64,000 nucleotides of DNA from Roridomyces roridus (lineage: Eukaryota > Basidiomycota > Agaricomycetes > Agaricales > Mycenaceae). Under the pieces are notes generated by a model. That model was not told where the DNA came from. It did no database searches and saw only the letters and a program-made list of their open reading frames with translations. Position numbers and translations under genes: made by a program. This document shows positions 1 through 10,790 of the stretch, in pieces. Each line of letters starts with the position of its first letter. Within the stretch, counting starts at the first letter, position 1. The stretch spans positions 310,001 through 374,000 of the forward strand of contig JARKIF010000018.1 of the NCBI GenBank assembly GCA_029378245.1, read 5' to 3'.

Positions 1-3000
1 GGCGACGGCGACATTGAGACGGATGTTTCGTATCCAGTGGACAACGACGGCGTCGGCGAGCTCGTTGCAGACGAAAGTCTGCAAACTGCTCCGTATCGTC
101 GTCGTTCGGGAGCCCGCAAATCTCGCCAAACGAGATTGACACCGTGGGTGGAGAAGGTAAGTGGGGAGGCAAGGGGGCGTCAGAGAGGACGTTGGAGCTA
201 TTTAATACACGCGTGGCTTGTTGCTGCTGTAAAAATACAGAGTGTGAGTGCGGCTTGGGCGTTGGGGCGTTTGTTGAAGGAGAGCGCGAATGATGACCCT
301 GCGTGTGTTGCGAAACAATGCGCGTCCACGAGGGTGATGGGGGTTTCGGTCCACCAGGAATTGCCTTGGGGACAGGGGTGTGCTCTCGCGGGGTCGACGA
401 AAGGGACAACGATAATGGGGGGTGGCTGGACGGAAAGACGTCACTGGGTACACCGATCCCAATAATGTTGCTGTTGGTGAGAAACTGGGGGATATGGGAG
501 GGAGACGCCCCTCCGGAGAAGGTTGCCGATGTGGATGCGACGGGGTATACATTGGGCCGCGGACTAGAGTGCGGACTCGGCCGCGGAGATGTTTGATAAA
601 ATACAGTATGTGTTTCAACAAAATGAGGAGAAAAATGCTGTCCAGATGGTGAGTGAGAGTGCGGCGATTCTGGTGAAGGCGGAAGCGGTGGCAGAACCCC
701 TGTGGGTGTGGTGCTGATGGTAGGCGCCCAGTTTGCCGCTCGGGGTGGCCCGGATGACGAGCGCCGCGAAGTTCCAGGGTCGTTCATCCACGAGGTTGGT
801 GGTGCCGACGCGGCAACTGCAGTGCGTTCTCGATTATTCCGACCCCTGGCACCAGTACTCAAGCGGCCGGATGTTCCATAGTATATGTTGTCAACACCAA
901 GGTGTTGCTGGTGGGGGATAGGTGGCCGGGGATCCCGAATATGCCACGATGGCCGGCGCCATCCGTTGCTGTGCGCCGCTCCTTGCTCGGTCTGGCGCAC
1001 AGCAACACCCTCCGTGAAGGAGCGAACCGAAACAACGTCGCTGCCGGCGTCGCTGACGCTGGTATCCGTGTCCGTAAAGACTTCGCTCGTGCCTTCCGAG
1101 GCAGACTCGGAGGCAGACTCTCTTGCTCGCTGCTCACGTTCACGAGCGCCCGTCGAGCTTGTCGCAAGCTCGAGACTGTGGCCAAGATTGCTTTCAAACA
1201 ACGCACGTGCGTCGTCCGGTGCGCCCGGTGGCGGTGGACTTGTCCATTTACCGCGCCGCGGAGCCATATGCGACGAGGGAAGCGGTACTGGGAGATTCAT
1301 CCCAGAGCCATTTGCCCGATTCGGTGTAACCGATATTGGAGCGGATATTGTTGGGGGAGAAGGCGGCTTGGCACGTCCACTTCCGCTACCCACTGTATAT
1401 GGTGTTTGTGGTGGCGGTCGCGAGACGCCATACGAGGAAGCCGAGGGTGGAGAGACCAGACTTTCGTCGGATCGCTCGGCGCAGAGATCTGCGAGAGCAA
1501 TGACCGCGCGCTCGGGACGGTTGGCCAAGATGCGAGAGGCCCGCATGAATTCGCCTCGGATCTAAAAGCCATAAGAAGTAGGAACGAGATTAATGAAGGG
1601 GTTGCTCACCGTGTATAATCCGTCCTTGGTCACACAGCGACCAACATTAAAGTCCAACTCGAAGGGATCCTGCGGGACAGCTTAATTGCATAGAAATCGT
1701 GACGTAAAACAGGTATACCTCGATGCAGAGGCGATTGCGCTCTCGCGAATCGTGATATCTACCGGCGGACAACTGTAGATGCGTGCTCAATACTAACCAC
1801 GGAAGCGATGCAGAAATGTCACTCACATCATTCTGCCAGCCCTTGGTGAGCTTTTTCAGGAGCCCGGCACGTATAGACGCGACGCCGGTGTTGTAGCTGA
1901 AATCGCGAGCGTAATAGCGAAAGAAATCAATCAGACTAGACGCGGGGATCAGGTCTCCGTTCCTGGCCAGACGTGGGAAGACTTACAGTTCGGCGACACT
2001 CTCGTTATTTTCCGAATGCCATCGGGTCCTTAAGAGCTCAACATCGTCAAAGAACCAGGTGTTGTAGCCCGCGACATGGGTATCTTCCTTGGTGATGGGT
2101 CGCAGGGGCGGCATCTGCTGAAGATTGGGAAGCACGGGTGGATTTTTGACGTGCACGAGGAAGTATATCACGAGTAGGACATAGCCGTAAGAAGACAGGG
2201 TGCCCTTGTACGGGGAGTTGATCTTCCGCCGCTTGCTCCAGACCTTGACTGAAGAGGAGGTTAGTCAAGGGCCAGAACCACGAGCGCGCGTGCGTATTTC
2301 GGGCGGACCGAAGGATGGGGTAATTTCTCTGAAACCGGAGGAATCAAGCCATCCTTGGGCGCGGACGAAGGGCGCCGTTTGCTCAAGAGAAATAATGCGC
2401 ACGGAAGAGGACCATGGTACGGACGCGGGTGGGGTCGATCATGGCATAGCACATAAGGAGACGAGTGTTCTCCAATGCCAGCCGATTCTCAAACCCAATG
2501 TCGCAGGCAATACCCTGAGGAAGGCCCGGCGAGGGATCAAGCGTAAGCTTGACGATGGGTATGCGCGCGTGGGGTAGCGGCTTGACGTGAAATTTCGTTT
2601 CTTGAGGATCATTCGTCAATGAAGGGTACGGGGAAGCGACTATGGCACGCACCGCGTTCTAGGAGGTCACCTAGCATGATAACCAAGTCTGTGGCCGAGA
2701 GACGCTCATCCGAATCGATCAGGCAGCAGAGGTCCATGTCTGCATGTGGCGGTCAGCGTGGAGGGTGGTCGAGGTAGCCTGGGCTACAGACCAGAGTTGC
2801 GTAGGCTGAAGCCGTTGGCGGTGCTGCCAAAGGACAGCAGGCGGCTGTCTGGCTCGATGGTGCGGATGAGGCGCTCGAGGAGCTTGCGGACATCCTCCTT
2901 GACCTGCATTTCTTCCTGGGTGGGCAGTAATTGGATAACAAAGTCGAAAAGACATTGCGAGAGGTCGGCGTAGAAGCGATTCCGGGAAGGGAGTCTGCGG

Positions 3001-3035
3001 GCGACGAGCTCTGGGCTGTCGCTGGCGGAGGCCAT
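1..3035 (-). CDS. Cid1/Cid13-family terminal nucleotidyltransferase (non-canonical poly(A)/poly(U) polymerase), 3' end open
   Basis: This gene should add A or U residues to RNA 3' ends in the cytoplasm. Read leftward from the ATG at 3035 (an in-frame ATG at 3062 is the alternative). The first exon carries the nucleotidyltransferase signature FGSTANGFSLRNS, which splices at about 2790-2740 to DMDLCCLID, supplying the paired catalytic aspartates. Then come ARIPIVKLTLDPSPGLP and CDIGFENRLALENTRLL of the central domain, and at about 2170-1990 the PAP-associated segment containing YNTWFFDDVELL. A conserved piece near 1750-1650 (CIEDPFELD) follows, and then a long Pro/Ser/Arg-rich tail that remains codable to the window edge. 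At least four short introns interrupt it. The family is clear. Whether the tail ends inside the window is not, and the frame left of about 200 is uncertain. Confidence 0.85.
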
Positions 3036-3680
3036 GGGGTTGGAGGAGAGAGGGATCAACAACTTCTTATAGCATCACGCATTCATTCTTTTGTTTCCCA
3101 CTACATTGGTAAACTGCTATTGAACTATTCCGAAGGTAGATTGCTGCCCGAACCGCGCCGCCATTGTTTCAAGAGCCACCGAAACGGCGTCACCCGTCGG
3201 AAACCACGCCCATTTTGACCGCCGCGGCAATTTGGCGCTAGCAAGGACTTGGATAGGATGGGGTAGCAGAAGGCCGTGACTTGGACAGACAGCGGGCCTG
3301 AGTTGATACGCAGAGCCTGGTCCTTGATTGCTGCCAGCCAGTACGCTTCCCAGTCATCCCTCTTGTCTGGATCGAAGCCCAATTGACCGCGTCCCGATCG
3401 TGACTTGACTCGATAATAGCACACAGAAAATCGCCGCCTTGTCCGAACCCCGATGAATATCCTCAAGTAACCTCGGACGGCATAGGGGAAAACGTGGCAG
3501 CAGCGGCCGTGTGGGGATGATGGAATGCGGAACGGCGGAAAAGGGAGGGATACGGCCATGCTATGACGAATAGAGGAGGCGGTGAGGAGACGTGTAGCGG
3601 AACATCGAGGCTAAGGATGAGAGGCGTAAGAGGTCGACGGCCAGCGATAAATCCATCATTCGCAACCACCATGAGCGAAA
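3036..3680. other. Intergenic stretch with one unassigned minus-strand ORF
   Basis: This is the divergent promoter region of the Cid1-like gene. A minus-strand ORF at 3125-3559 contains a protein-like run (QLGFDPDKRDDWEAYWLAA) that I cannot assign. It has no clear splice partners. I see no other gene here. Confidence 0.3.
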
Positions 3681-5742
3681 CGAGTCCAAGTCTCGGAGAC
3701 CACAAAATCGGCCCCAAACGCCGCAGACAGAAAGGCAAGTCGGGAATCCATTTGACCTACACGATACTAAAGTTACAACCAAGTGTAAGTATTTACGGAC
3801 GCAACTGACCCAATTTTGCGCTGCTAATATTGCACAGTGACGGTTCTACGCAACCAGTGCGGCCACTGGTGCCTGGCGTCGGAGCCATGGACATATTTGC
3901 TACCCCGGGAAAAGAGCCCAAAAACACGAGTCAGTAGTCTCCTTGATATCAAGTTGTCGCCCTTCATTCTTCCAAGGCCAGTCGAAGAACAAACAGCGAA
4001 TTTCTGTACTGGAAGCTAAACTTGGAGCGCCGTCTGTCTGTTCTTTGTGCTCCCAGCCTCTTCAGTCAACTTTTGCAGGCTCCTGCCACCCAGAGTCCAG
4101 CACTGAGCCTGAAGAAGACGCGCATCCGTCAGTGGCAGCTCTCCACAGTGTTGAAAGAGAACCTTTTTGGCTCTGTCTCGGAGCACGTTCGAATTCTGGT
4201 GATGTGCTAAAATCCGGAATCCCCGTATCTTTTTCGGCCCAGGTCAGAGAGAAAATACCCAGGAATTTCGTCTAGACAACTGCGTCCGATGCATTGGGTC
4301 AATTCCCCGACCCGAGTCCATCTACCGAATCTCAACCGACTCATACTTACCGCACTCGGAGAAGGAGATGTATTCTGAGAGGTCCTGTGTTTATCCACCC
4401 TCCCGCTTCTCCATCGGACTACTTTTCGCCGTGGTTTTGCATCTCTAAGACATGGCTTCCGGAGAGGTACTACTTGCCGTGTTGGCTCTTGGATCGCGGG
4501 TAAATGCGGCCCGTTCCTGCTACCGGTGACCTCATTCTCAGTATTCGAACGGCCCCCCGCGTGATGTACACACTCGTGTGTATGGCAGTTTATCGGTCAA
4601 ATACGAGTCCGAGTGCCGAGTCTCTTTGCACCTACGATTCACGAGGCGCAGATTTATTGCGTTGGTTTGGCTTGAATACATTCAAGTTGTTGTTGTGCTC
4701 ATTTGTTCTGGCTCATGGCGTTGTGCTCGTTCGGCGGATCGTCACTCAATTTTACTTGGGACTATCTGGGACTCTGTATCCGCGTTCTATTCCAGGGTCG
4801 ATTATCTGGGATTCAACTCGCAAGACGAGCTGTGGAATCGGTCGTTTCGGTGTGCAAGAGTCAAAGCATTTTTCTCAATGAACGGGTCTGGGTCAATGGT
4901 CGTCATGGACGGCTTATTGTCGTGTTCGTTCGGGCGGACACCCGCCAGGGGTATGGTTGAATCTCTTCTCCGAGGGACATATGCTATGAATCAAAACTAG
5001 CGAATGGGTTGGAATGTGACAAAAAGAGACGGTTGCAGAGCTACATTCGATGATGCAGGACTTCTTTGGTGATTTACCGACTCATCGTGAGTTTGAACTT
5101 GATTCAACTTCATGCGCTCATCTGCAATAGTACGTGCTGTGGATCGCGCACAGGCTATATTTTTGGACCAAGCAGCCGTTCACGCGACGTACTATTTGCT
5201 TCAGATTACTGTGGTTCAAATTTGTGTCTGTTCATCTGCTCCACCATGGCACGCTCTGCGATGGGCGTGGTAGATGTGTGGCTGCACTAATCAAAGTGTG
5301 TTGCATCGACTTTGCTGCAGGTGCGTACTCGTATTCGTTGGCATGCAGGATCATATTACTGGAACGCGTGTGGATCCCGACATTCCATGCTTATCAGCTG
5401 TCCGCCTGCCCGGTTGACATACGGCTGGATCTGGCATATGAGGCGTTGTTCAAAGCGTGCGTGGCGAGGTACATTTCCTCTGAAAATGCTAAACATGTTT
5501 TACTGAACATTCAGCCTATGGGAACTGTTGCAAGAGTTGAAGTATTTGGATCGGTTACACACCAACACAGATTCTCAACCGGGACCCGTCGATCAATCCG
5601 TATTCTGGCCTGGCACGTCCATTGAACAGTTGTTCTCTGAAACAAGTGGCACGGAAGTGGATTTGAACTTGACTGATGTCGACGCGCAAATCATGTCTAG
5701 GCTGTGGCTGGCTGCTCCGAGTGCCAATTTGATGTCCGTGTA
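3672..5742 (+). pseudogene. Probable decayed Zn2Cys6 (zinc-cluster) transcription factor
   Basis: Several short open pieces in different frames resemble parts of a fungal zinc-cluster regulator. At 3672-3790 a basic start (KIGPKRRRQK) is followed, if an intron at about 3783-3837 is spliced, by TTKCDGSTQPVRPLVPG, which matches the second half of the Cys6 motif. The upstream cysteines are missing. Next come PGKEPKNT and QRISVLEAKLERRLSVL, the linker and coiled coil that normally follow the finger (3900-4040). A C-terminal piece at 5528-5742 (DQSVFWPGTSIEQLFSE and WLAAPSANLMSV) ends at a stop. Between them the frame is broken repeatedly and I cannot restore a single protein. It could instead be a diverged gene with many introns. 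This is a pattern reading, not a homology search. Confidence 0.4.
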
Positions 5743-5808
5743 ATCTAGCAGTGCTTGTTTTTTTCGAGAGCTTATAGTTGAATGCGATACAGGTCGCGAA
5801 AGCATTTG

Positions 5809-6048
5809 AGAAGCAAGAAGCACTGAGTACTCTCAGGCTATCGGGGGAAAAGCGGGGAAAAGCCGACCTATTTATTTATTTCGTGCTGGCACAATACAAC
5901 TTGAATTACGGACGAGAAGAAGTGCTTTCAAGTCTGTCTCGAGACGCCGGACAAATTTTGTATTGTGCCAGCACGAAATAAATAAATAGGTCGGCTTTTC
6001 CCCGCTTTTCCCCCGATAGCCTGAGAGTACTCAGTGCTTCTTGCTTCT
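5809..6048. repeat. Perfect 91-bp inverted repeat with 58-bp spacer (hairpin/MITE-like)
   Basis: The left arm at 5809-5899 is the exact reverse complement of the right arm at 5958-6048, with no mismatch over 91 bases. The arms contain a G-run/A-run segment (tcgggggaaaagcggggaaa) and an A+T segment (tttatttatttcg). I see no ORF and no obvious target-site duplication at the outer ends. Perfect identity implies either recent formation or continuing arm-to-arm correction. Confidence 0.95.
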
Positions 6049-6080
6049 ACTTCGGCAGAAAAGATTGACAATGGAGACGG

Positions 6081-6270
6081 TTGAAATCCATGTGCGTCAA
6101 ATGCAACCATCGGATCTGATTGCCGACCTCGTGTCTACAACGGCATCGGAGTAACAGCCGAATCCTGATTATTTGTTGAAATCCATGTGCGTCAAATGCA
6201 ACCATCGGATCTGATTGCCGACCTCGTGTCTACAACGGCATCGGAGGAACAGCCGAATCCTGATTTCTTC
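6081..6270 (+). repeat. 95-bp tandem duplication, protein-like, one substitution between copies
   Basis: Copy 1 starts at 6081 and copy 2 at 6176. By eye they differ at one informative base over about 85 bases (t at 6152, g at 6247). In the frame of the ATG at 6071, copy 1 reads QPSDLIADLVSTTASE then a stop. In copy 2 the same position codes Glu and the frame stays open to a stop near 6315. A related fragment lies at about 8218-8290. Confidence 0.9.
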
Positions 6271-6662
6271 TCGTCCTTCGATGTCCGACGCGCTTCCTAC
6301 TTCCTTCGCAGCTAACGTATCTCAGTTTCGTCGATTCAGAAAATCTGGTCAAGAGGCGACGGTCAGTGGCACCCACAATTTCGACCTTGTTCCTTTTGTT
6401 TTGGCCCTTAGGCCTTCAAGTGCATCCCGATCCCAGGGCGTTCAGAATAATCAGAACACTTTCGAACACACAACACCAGCCCTCCCATTTTTAAAATCAC
6501 ACGGCCCCTTTCCTCTGGAATTACCCTCGATCCTTTTGTTCTCTCGAAGGAAACCGGCGGATGGGCCATTGGATGAAGCTCAACCTCACGCGGCGTTTCA
6601 ACGGCGTTTCAACCAGCTTTCCTATCATCATGGACAAAAGGCGATTGTTGTCATCCTGACAG

Positions 6663-6669
6663 TATAAAA
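6663..6669 (+). promoter_or_regulatory. TATA box of the vWA gene
   Basis: TATAAAA lies 75 bases upstream of the ATG at 6744. It is followed by a C/T-rich stretch (ccctctgtta, cctctcaatt) typical of fungal start regions. Confidence 0.6.
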
Positions 6670-6743
6670 GCCATGGACCCTCAACGCTGGACAGCACCTT
6701 CCCTCTGTTAACGAACACCCACATCCTCTCAATTTATCTCAAC

Positions 6744-7943
6744 ATGCCCAACGATTTCAAGACTCCCAACTCGTTCAACCCTGTCGAGCCTGACGCTAGC
6801 CAGGGACGTTCGCTTCTCAGTCTCCCCGGCTTCTTAGGCCGTGGCAGAAGTCGCTCCACCGACGAGGCACCTCCAGCGTATGAGGCTGTAGTCGGAAAGC
6901 CGACTCTGAGTCGGAAATGGAACTTGTTCGGGAGTTCAAAAGGCGGTACGCAGTGTGGCGCAACGATTTCAGGGCAAAAGGAGGCACGAATGGTATCTGC
7001 GGAGAATGCGCTCGAGATTTTGAGGAAATTCGACACCGTTATCCTTATGGACGATTCTCCATCAATGAAGAAATCGGGTTCGAACAACCAAGTTAGCCGT
7101 TGGACGGAGGTATATCTCCTTCCTGTTTTTATATCTGCAGACCGTCAACTACCTTGCAGGCGGGACTAGCACTGCAATCATTGGCGGAGAAGGTCGTCCA
7201 GTATGACGAAGATGGGATGGACATCCACTTCCTCAACCACAAGGAGTCAGCTCTCCAGCTCAAGGTCAGGGCCTTCTCCGACGATATCCCTTCTAAACAA
7301 TATACAGTCCGCTTCCAACGTCAAGGAGGTATTCGACAAAGTGACGCCCCGAGGTTGGACACCGACCGGAAGACGCTTGAGAGATCTCCTGACGCCTCTG
7401 CTCGATCAACTTGAAGCGGCCAATATTGAGCCAGACGGCACTCCAAAGAACAAGGAAACGCGGAAAGAAATAAAACGTGTTAACATCATTGTCGTAACCG
7501 ACGGTGAAGCCAGTGAGTGTCAGCACCTGTATTTCGATGCCCGCTCAGCCTGCCGTAGGCGATGATCCAAAGCAAACGATTATTGAGGCTGCAACGCGGC
7601 TAACGAATCTCAGGAACTTGTGCATGATCCAGGTAAAATCGGCGCCGTTGGGTCCACCGAGACTGACCATGGAATCAAGGTTGGAATCCAATTTGTTCAG
7701 ATAGGTAGCGACCCTGGGGCAACGCAAGCCCTCAAACAACTTGACGATGATCTGGAGAAAGCTCATAATATCCGAGTGAGCAAACCTCTTGAATCTTTGG
7801 CGCCGTTGTCGATGTTTGCCATGCAGGACATTGTCGACACTACCCCGTACTCTGAGCTCCATCCGGTCACTGCGGAGGCGCTTATTAAAGTGCTCTGCGG
7901 GGGTGTTAATCGTCGGGTAGACGAGCAGAAGAACAAGAAGTGA
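6744..7943 (+). CDS. von Willebrand factor A domain protein
   Basis: It is a probable cytosolic protein-interaction protein built on a vWA (MIDAS) domain. Exons: 6744-7109, 7160-7264, 7308-7512, 7559-7632, 7680-7775 and 7827-7943, giving 320 aa. The metal site is visible as DDSPS (residues 103-107), the later WTPTG and VTDGEAS. A PPAY motif at 43-46 could bind WW domains. The N-terminal 85 residues look disordered. The 51-base segment 7776-7826 is open in frame but has intron borders, and removing it joins NIR to DIVDTTP, which fits the family. Partner and role are unknown. Fragments of a shared repeat lie on both sides, so the gene sits in a rearranged patch. Confidence 0.85.
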
Positions 7944-8697
7944 ATCATTACCGACCAAATTGTGAACGTCGACAGTGCGGCTTCAGCATTGAAACATTGA
8001 GGTATCGGAGAGAAGAGCCGACCCATGTATTTATTTCGTAGCGGCCTTCCGTGCGGAGGGGTAAGGGCGTGGCCATGAGTCGCCGAAATTCGAATCCGCC
8101 CTGGTGACTTCATCTGTCGGCTTATTAGTGGATGCTTCTGAGTACTAGTGAGAGTCAGGAATATTGGGCACGGTGCCAAATCCAGTCCGGACGGAGGCTT
8201 CACGGAGCATCAGGCGTTGGTTGAAATACCATCGGATCGTATTGCCGAAGCGGTGTCCGCGCATGCATCGGACGAAAGCCGAAAGCTTGTTCAAGAACCA
8301 GATCCTGAGATACTCATCGTTCGGGACGGTGCTCGTCCGACGCCCTTGAAACTCGTCATTGCCTATTCGTGGAGTTCATGGATTCAGGAGCCTGGCATCC
8401 TCTTGCAATTGGTCGACATCTCTGAGCCTGAGGATGCCTTCATACTCACCGGCCGAATTCGAGCATTAACCGACCTCGTTGCTTCATTTTTCGGCCTTCT
8501 TCCAATTCTTCTCAATCTTCTTTGCCTATTACCGGCGGGATTGGACTGTGGGTCAACCTTGAAGCGTGGCGGCACAACGATGCCGATCTCCGCATCCTGT
8601 AACATTCGGTCTTCTTCGGTCTAATCGTGGAAGATAAAAAGATTGGGATGGATATGTCGACCTCCACGATCTTTCACGACCTCGCCCTGTGTCACGA
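7944..8697 (+). other. Intergenic stretch with a hypothetical ORF at about 8148-8624
   Basis: An ORF of up to 158 codons has a protein-like middle (LVEIPSDRIAEAVS, then PLKLVIAYSWSSWIQEPG) but no recognisable domain. Its start resembles the VEI..PSD.IA fragment duplicated at 6081-6270. It may be a relic rather than a gene. At about 8010-8038 a short sequence (gagccgacccatgtatttat) resembles the arm of the inverted repeat at 5809-6048. Confidence 0.35.
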
Positions 8698-10588
8698 ATG
8701 GCTACGACCCCGATCCCGCCCATGAAGAGCAGTCTGGAGCTCTCACCGGAACTGGACATTGAGCATATGCCCGTGGACGACGACCCCCGCGCCTGGTCTC
8801 CTTTCCGCAAGGTATATCTTTTTTTTTCAAAGTGCTACCTTTCAAGCCAACAACGATTTAGAATGTTGTGCTCTGTCTTGTCGCGTCCGCCTCCATGATC
8901 GCTGGGCTTGCTTCCAACATTCAGAATCGTGCGTACATATCGTTTCCACTCGGCGTCCCAATTTTCAATTTTCCCCAGCTGCGATCGCTGAAATGGAGGC
9001 CGATCTACCCGCCACTCCTTCCCAAATTAGCTTGTCCATATCCCTGTTTATCGCGATTCAAGGATGCATGCCACTCCTATGGACTGCCATCAGTGAAATC
9101 AAAGGAAGGAAAATCGTTTATGTGGCGTCGCTGGCCGTCTTCACTGCGGGGTCTATCGTCGTCTCTGTCAGCAAGACGATACAGCTGGTGATTGGCTTTC
9201 GTTGCGTTCAGGCTGCCGGGTATGTCTGTACCTTCTCTTCGAGAGAATGTTCTCATCCTAGGTGGTTTTAGGTCCAGCGCAGTCATGGCTATCGGCGCCG
9301 CAACGCTGGCTGATATTTTCGAGCCGCATGAGCGGGGTACAAAAGTGGGCATATACTACATGGCGCCTCTACTTGGAGTGAGTGTTCTTTACTTTTCCGT
9401 TACCGTTTCCTGACTTTTTTGCAGCCCAGTTTAGCTCCAGTTGAGTTTCTTCCTCTCAAGAAACCGTCGGCTCATCCGATTCTAGATCATGGGCGGAGTG
9501 CTGACGACGGGTTTCAACTGGCGTGCACCCTTTTGGTTCCTCACCATCGTATCGGGGTCAAGCTGTCTGGCGATCCTTCTTCTCTTCAAAGACACCTTTC
9601 GGAAAGAGCGCAGTCTCACGTACCAAAGTGTGGTGAAAAGAAGGCTCAGGGTGGCTGCTGAATCCTCGGCGACCAGCACGCTCGTTGCAGAGAAGGATTC
9701 GGATCTGGAGAAGGGGCAGACGGCAGTGCTCCCTGTCGTCAAGCTCTCACTACGGGACGTGAATCCGTTTCCGCCCATTTGGATCGTCTTGAGGAGGATG
9801 AACAACCTGGTCATTCTCTTTGCGTCGGGTATGTGATTAAATGCAGACTGGCCAGCGCTGAGACTCGATTCAGGACTGATGTATGCGTTCAACTTTGTGG
9901 TGGTTTACACGGCGTCACGGACGCTGGCATCGGCCTATGGGTATGACCCGCTCAAAGTCGGACTGGTATTGCTGTCATTTGGGCTCGGTAACCTCGCAGG
10001 CAGTATATTTGGTGGGCGGTGGTCGGATATGAAACTCGCGAGTCTCAAGGCCGCGAATGGCGGGGTCAGTCAACCAGAGGTAAGTCTACGCCACAAAGAC
10101 TCGGGGTAGGCTTGCTGAAGAACGTGGTAGATGCGCCTCCGGAGTACGACACTCGGGTTGATTATGCTTCCACCCTGCGTGCTAGCGTTTGGATGGGTTT
10201 CGGCGAAACACGTACACATCTCCGCCATGTGTGTGTTTCTTTTCTTTTGTGGGTTTTTCGCAATGTAAGTTCAATGGCTTACTCGAGTCCACACTGGATC
10301 TGACTTGCACGCAGCTGGGCGTATACTTCCACGTTGGCGTATATTGTAGATGCAAACACCGGACGCTCATCCACTGTTGTCGCGTGCAACAGTGCGTTCC
10401 GCGGCGTCGCGGCATTTGTAATGACGGAGATTGCTGTCCCGCTGCAGGACGCTGTGGGTGATGGTTGGTCTTACACTCTATGGACTGGGATTTTGATAAT
10501 CGATGGATTGCTGGTGTGGATTGTAGTTCGCAAGGGCGCAGAGTGGCGGGCGGCGGCAGAGGCACGGGAAAGCGCAGATGTAGATTAG
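8698..10588 (+). CDS. MFS transporter (DHA1-like drug/metabolite:H+ antiporter)
   Basis: It is a plasma-membrane exporter of the major facilitator superfamily. Exons: 8698-8811, 8862-8928, 8979-9219, 9272-9377, 9425-9439, 9486-9828, 9874-10079, 10131-10264 and 10315-10588, giving 499 aa with about 12 membrane spans. Markers are ISEIKGRKIVYVAS (the loop 2-3 motif A region), RCVQAAG and the motif-C-like GPSLAPIMGG. The last is assembled from a 15-base exon (9425-9439) flanked by introns, one with the unusual donor GTTGAG. A charged loop between spans 6 and 7 (about 9600-9760) is typical. The dityrosine or multidrug exporter groups are the nearest guess; the substrate cannot be read. Confidence 0.9.
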
Positions 10589-10790
10589 ACTCGGACCAGT
10601 CCCAAGGGCAATTTTGCAGGGGAAGGTGATTTACTGAAGGTATTCCTGAATTAAAGTGCCCAAGATTAGCTGTAGCATAGAGAGGCGCACTATGCCCGAG
10701 TGGCTGTGCCGTGGATCACTAATAGAGGCCTTTGGCTCTGAGTCTTTCCTCTGACCACTCTTCGGAGAGGCCAGCGCGCCGTGTATTTGT

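Larger units (their letters stand above)
5743..6743. other. Non-coding repeat-rich stretch upstream of the vWA gene
   Basis: It holds the long inverted repeat at 5809-6048, the tandem duplication at 6081-6270 and the vWA gene promoter. The rest shows no convincing gene. Confidence 0.7.

Noticed and set aside
885..1618. Two overlapping plus-strand ORFs of over 220 codons
   Set aside because: They lie antisense to the Pro/Ser/Arg-rich tail of the Cid1-like gene and show no protein-like blocks.
7776..7826. In-frame 17-codon insert in the vWA protein
   Set aside because: GT and AG borders are good and removal restores NIR-DIVDTTP, so I treat it as an intron.
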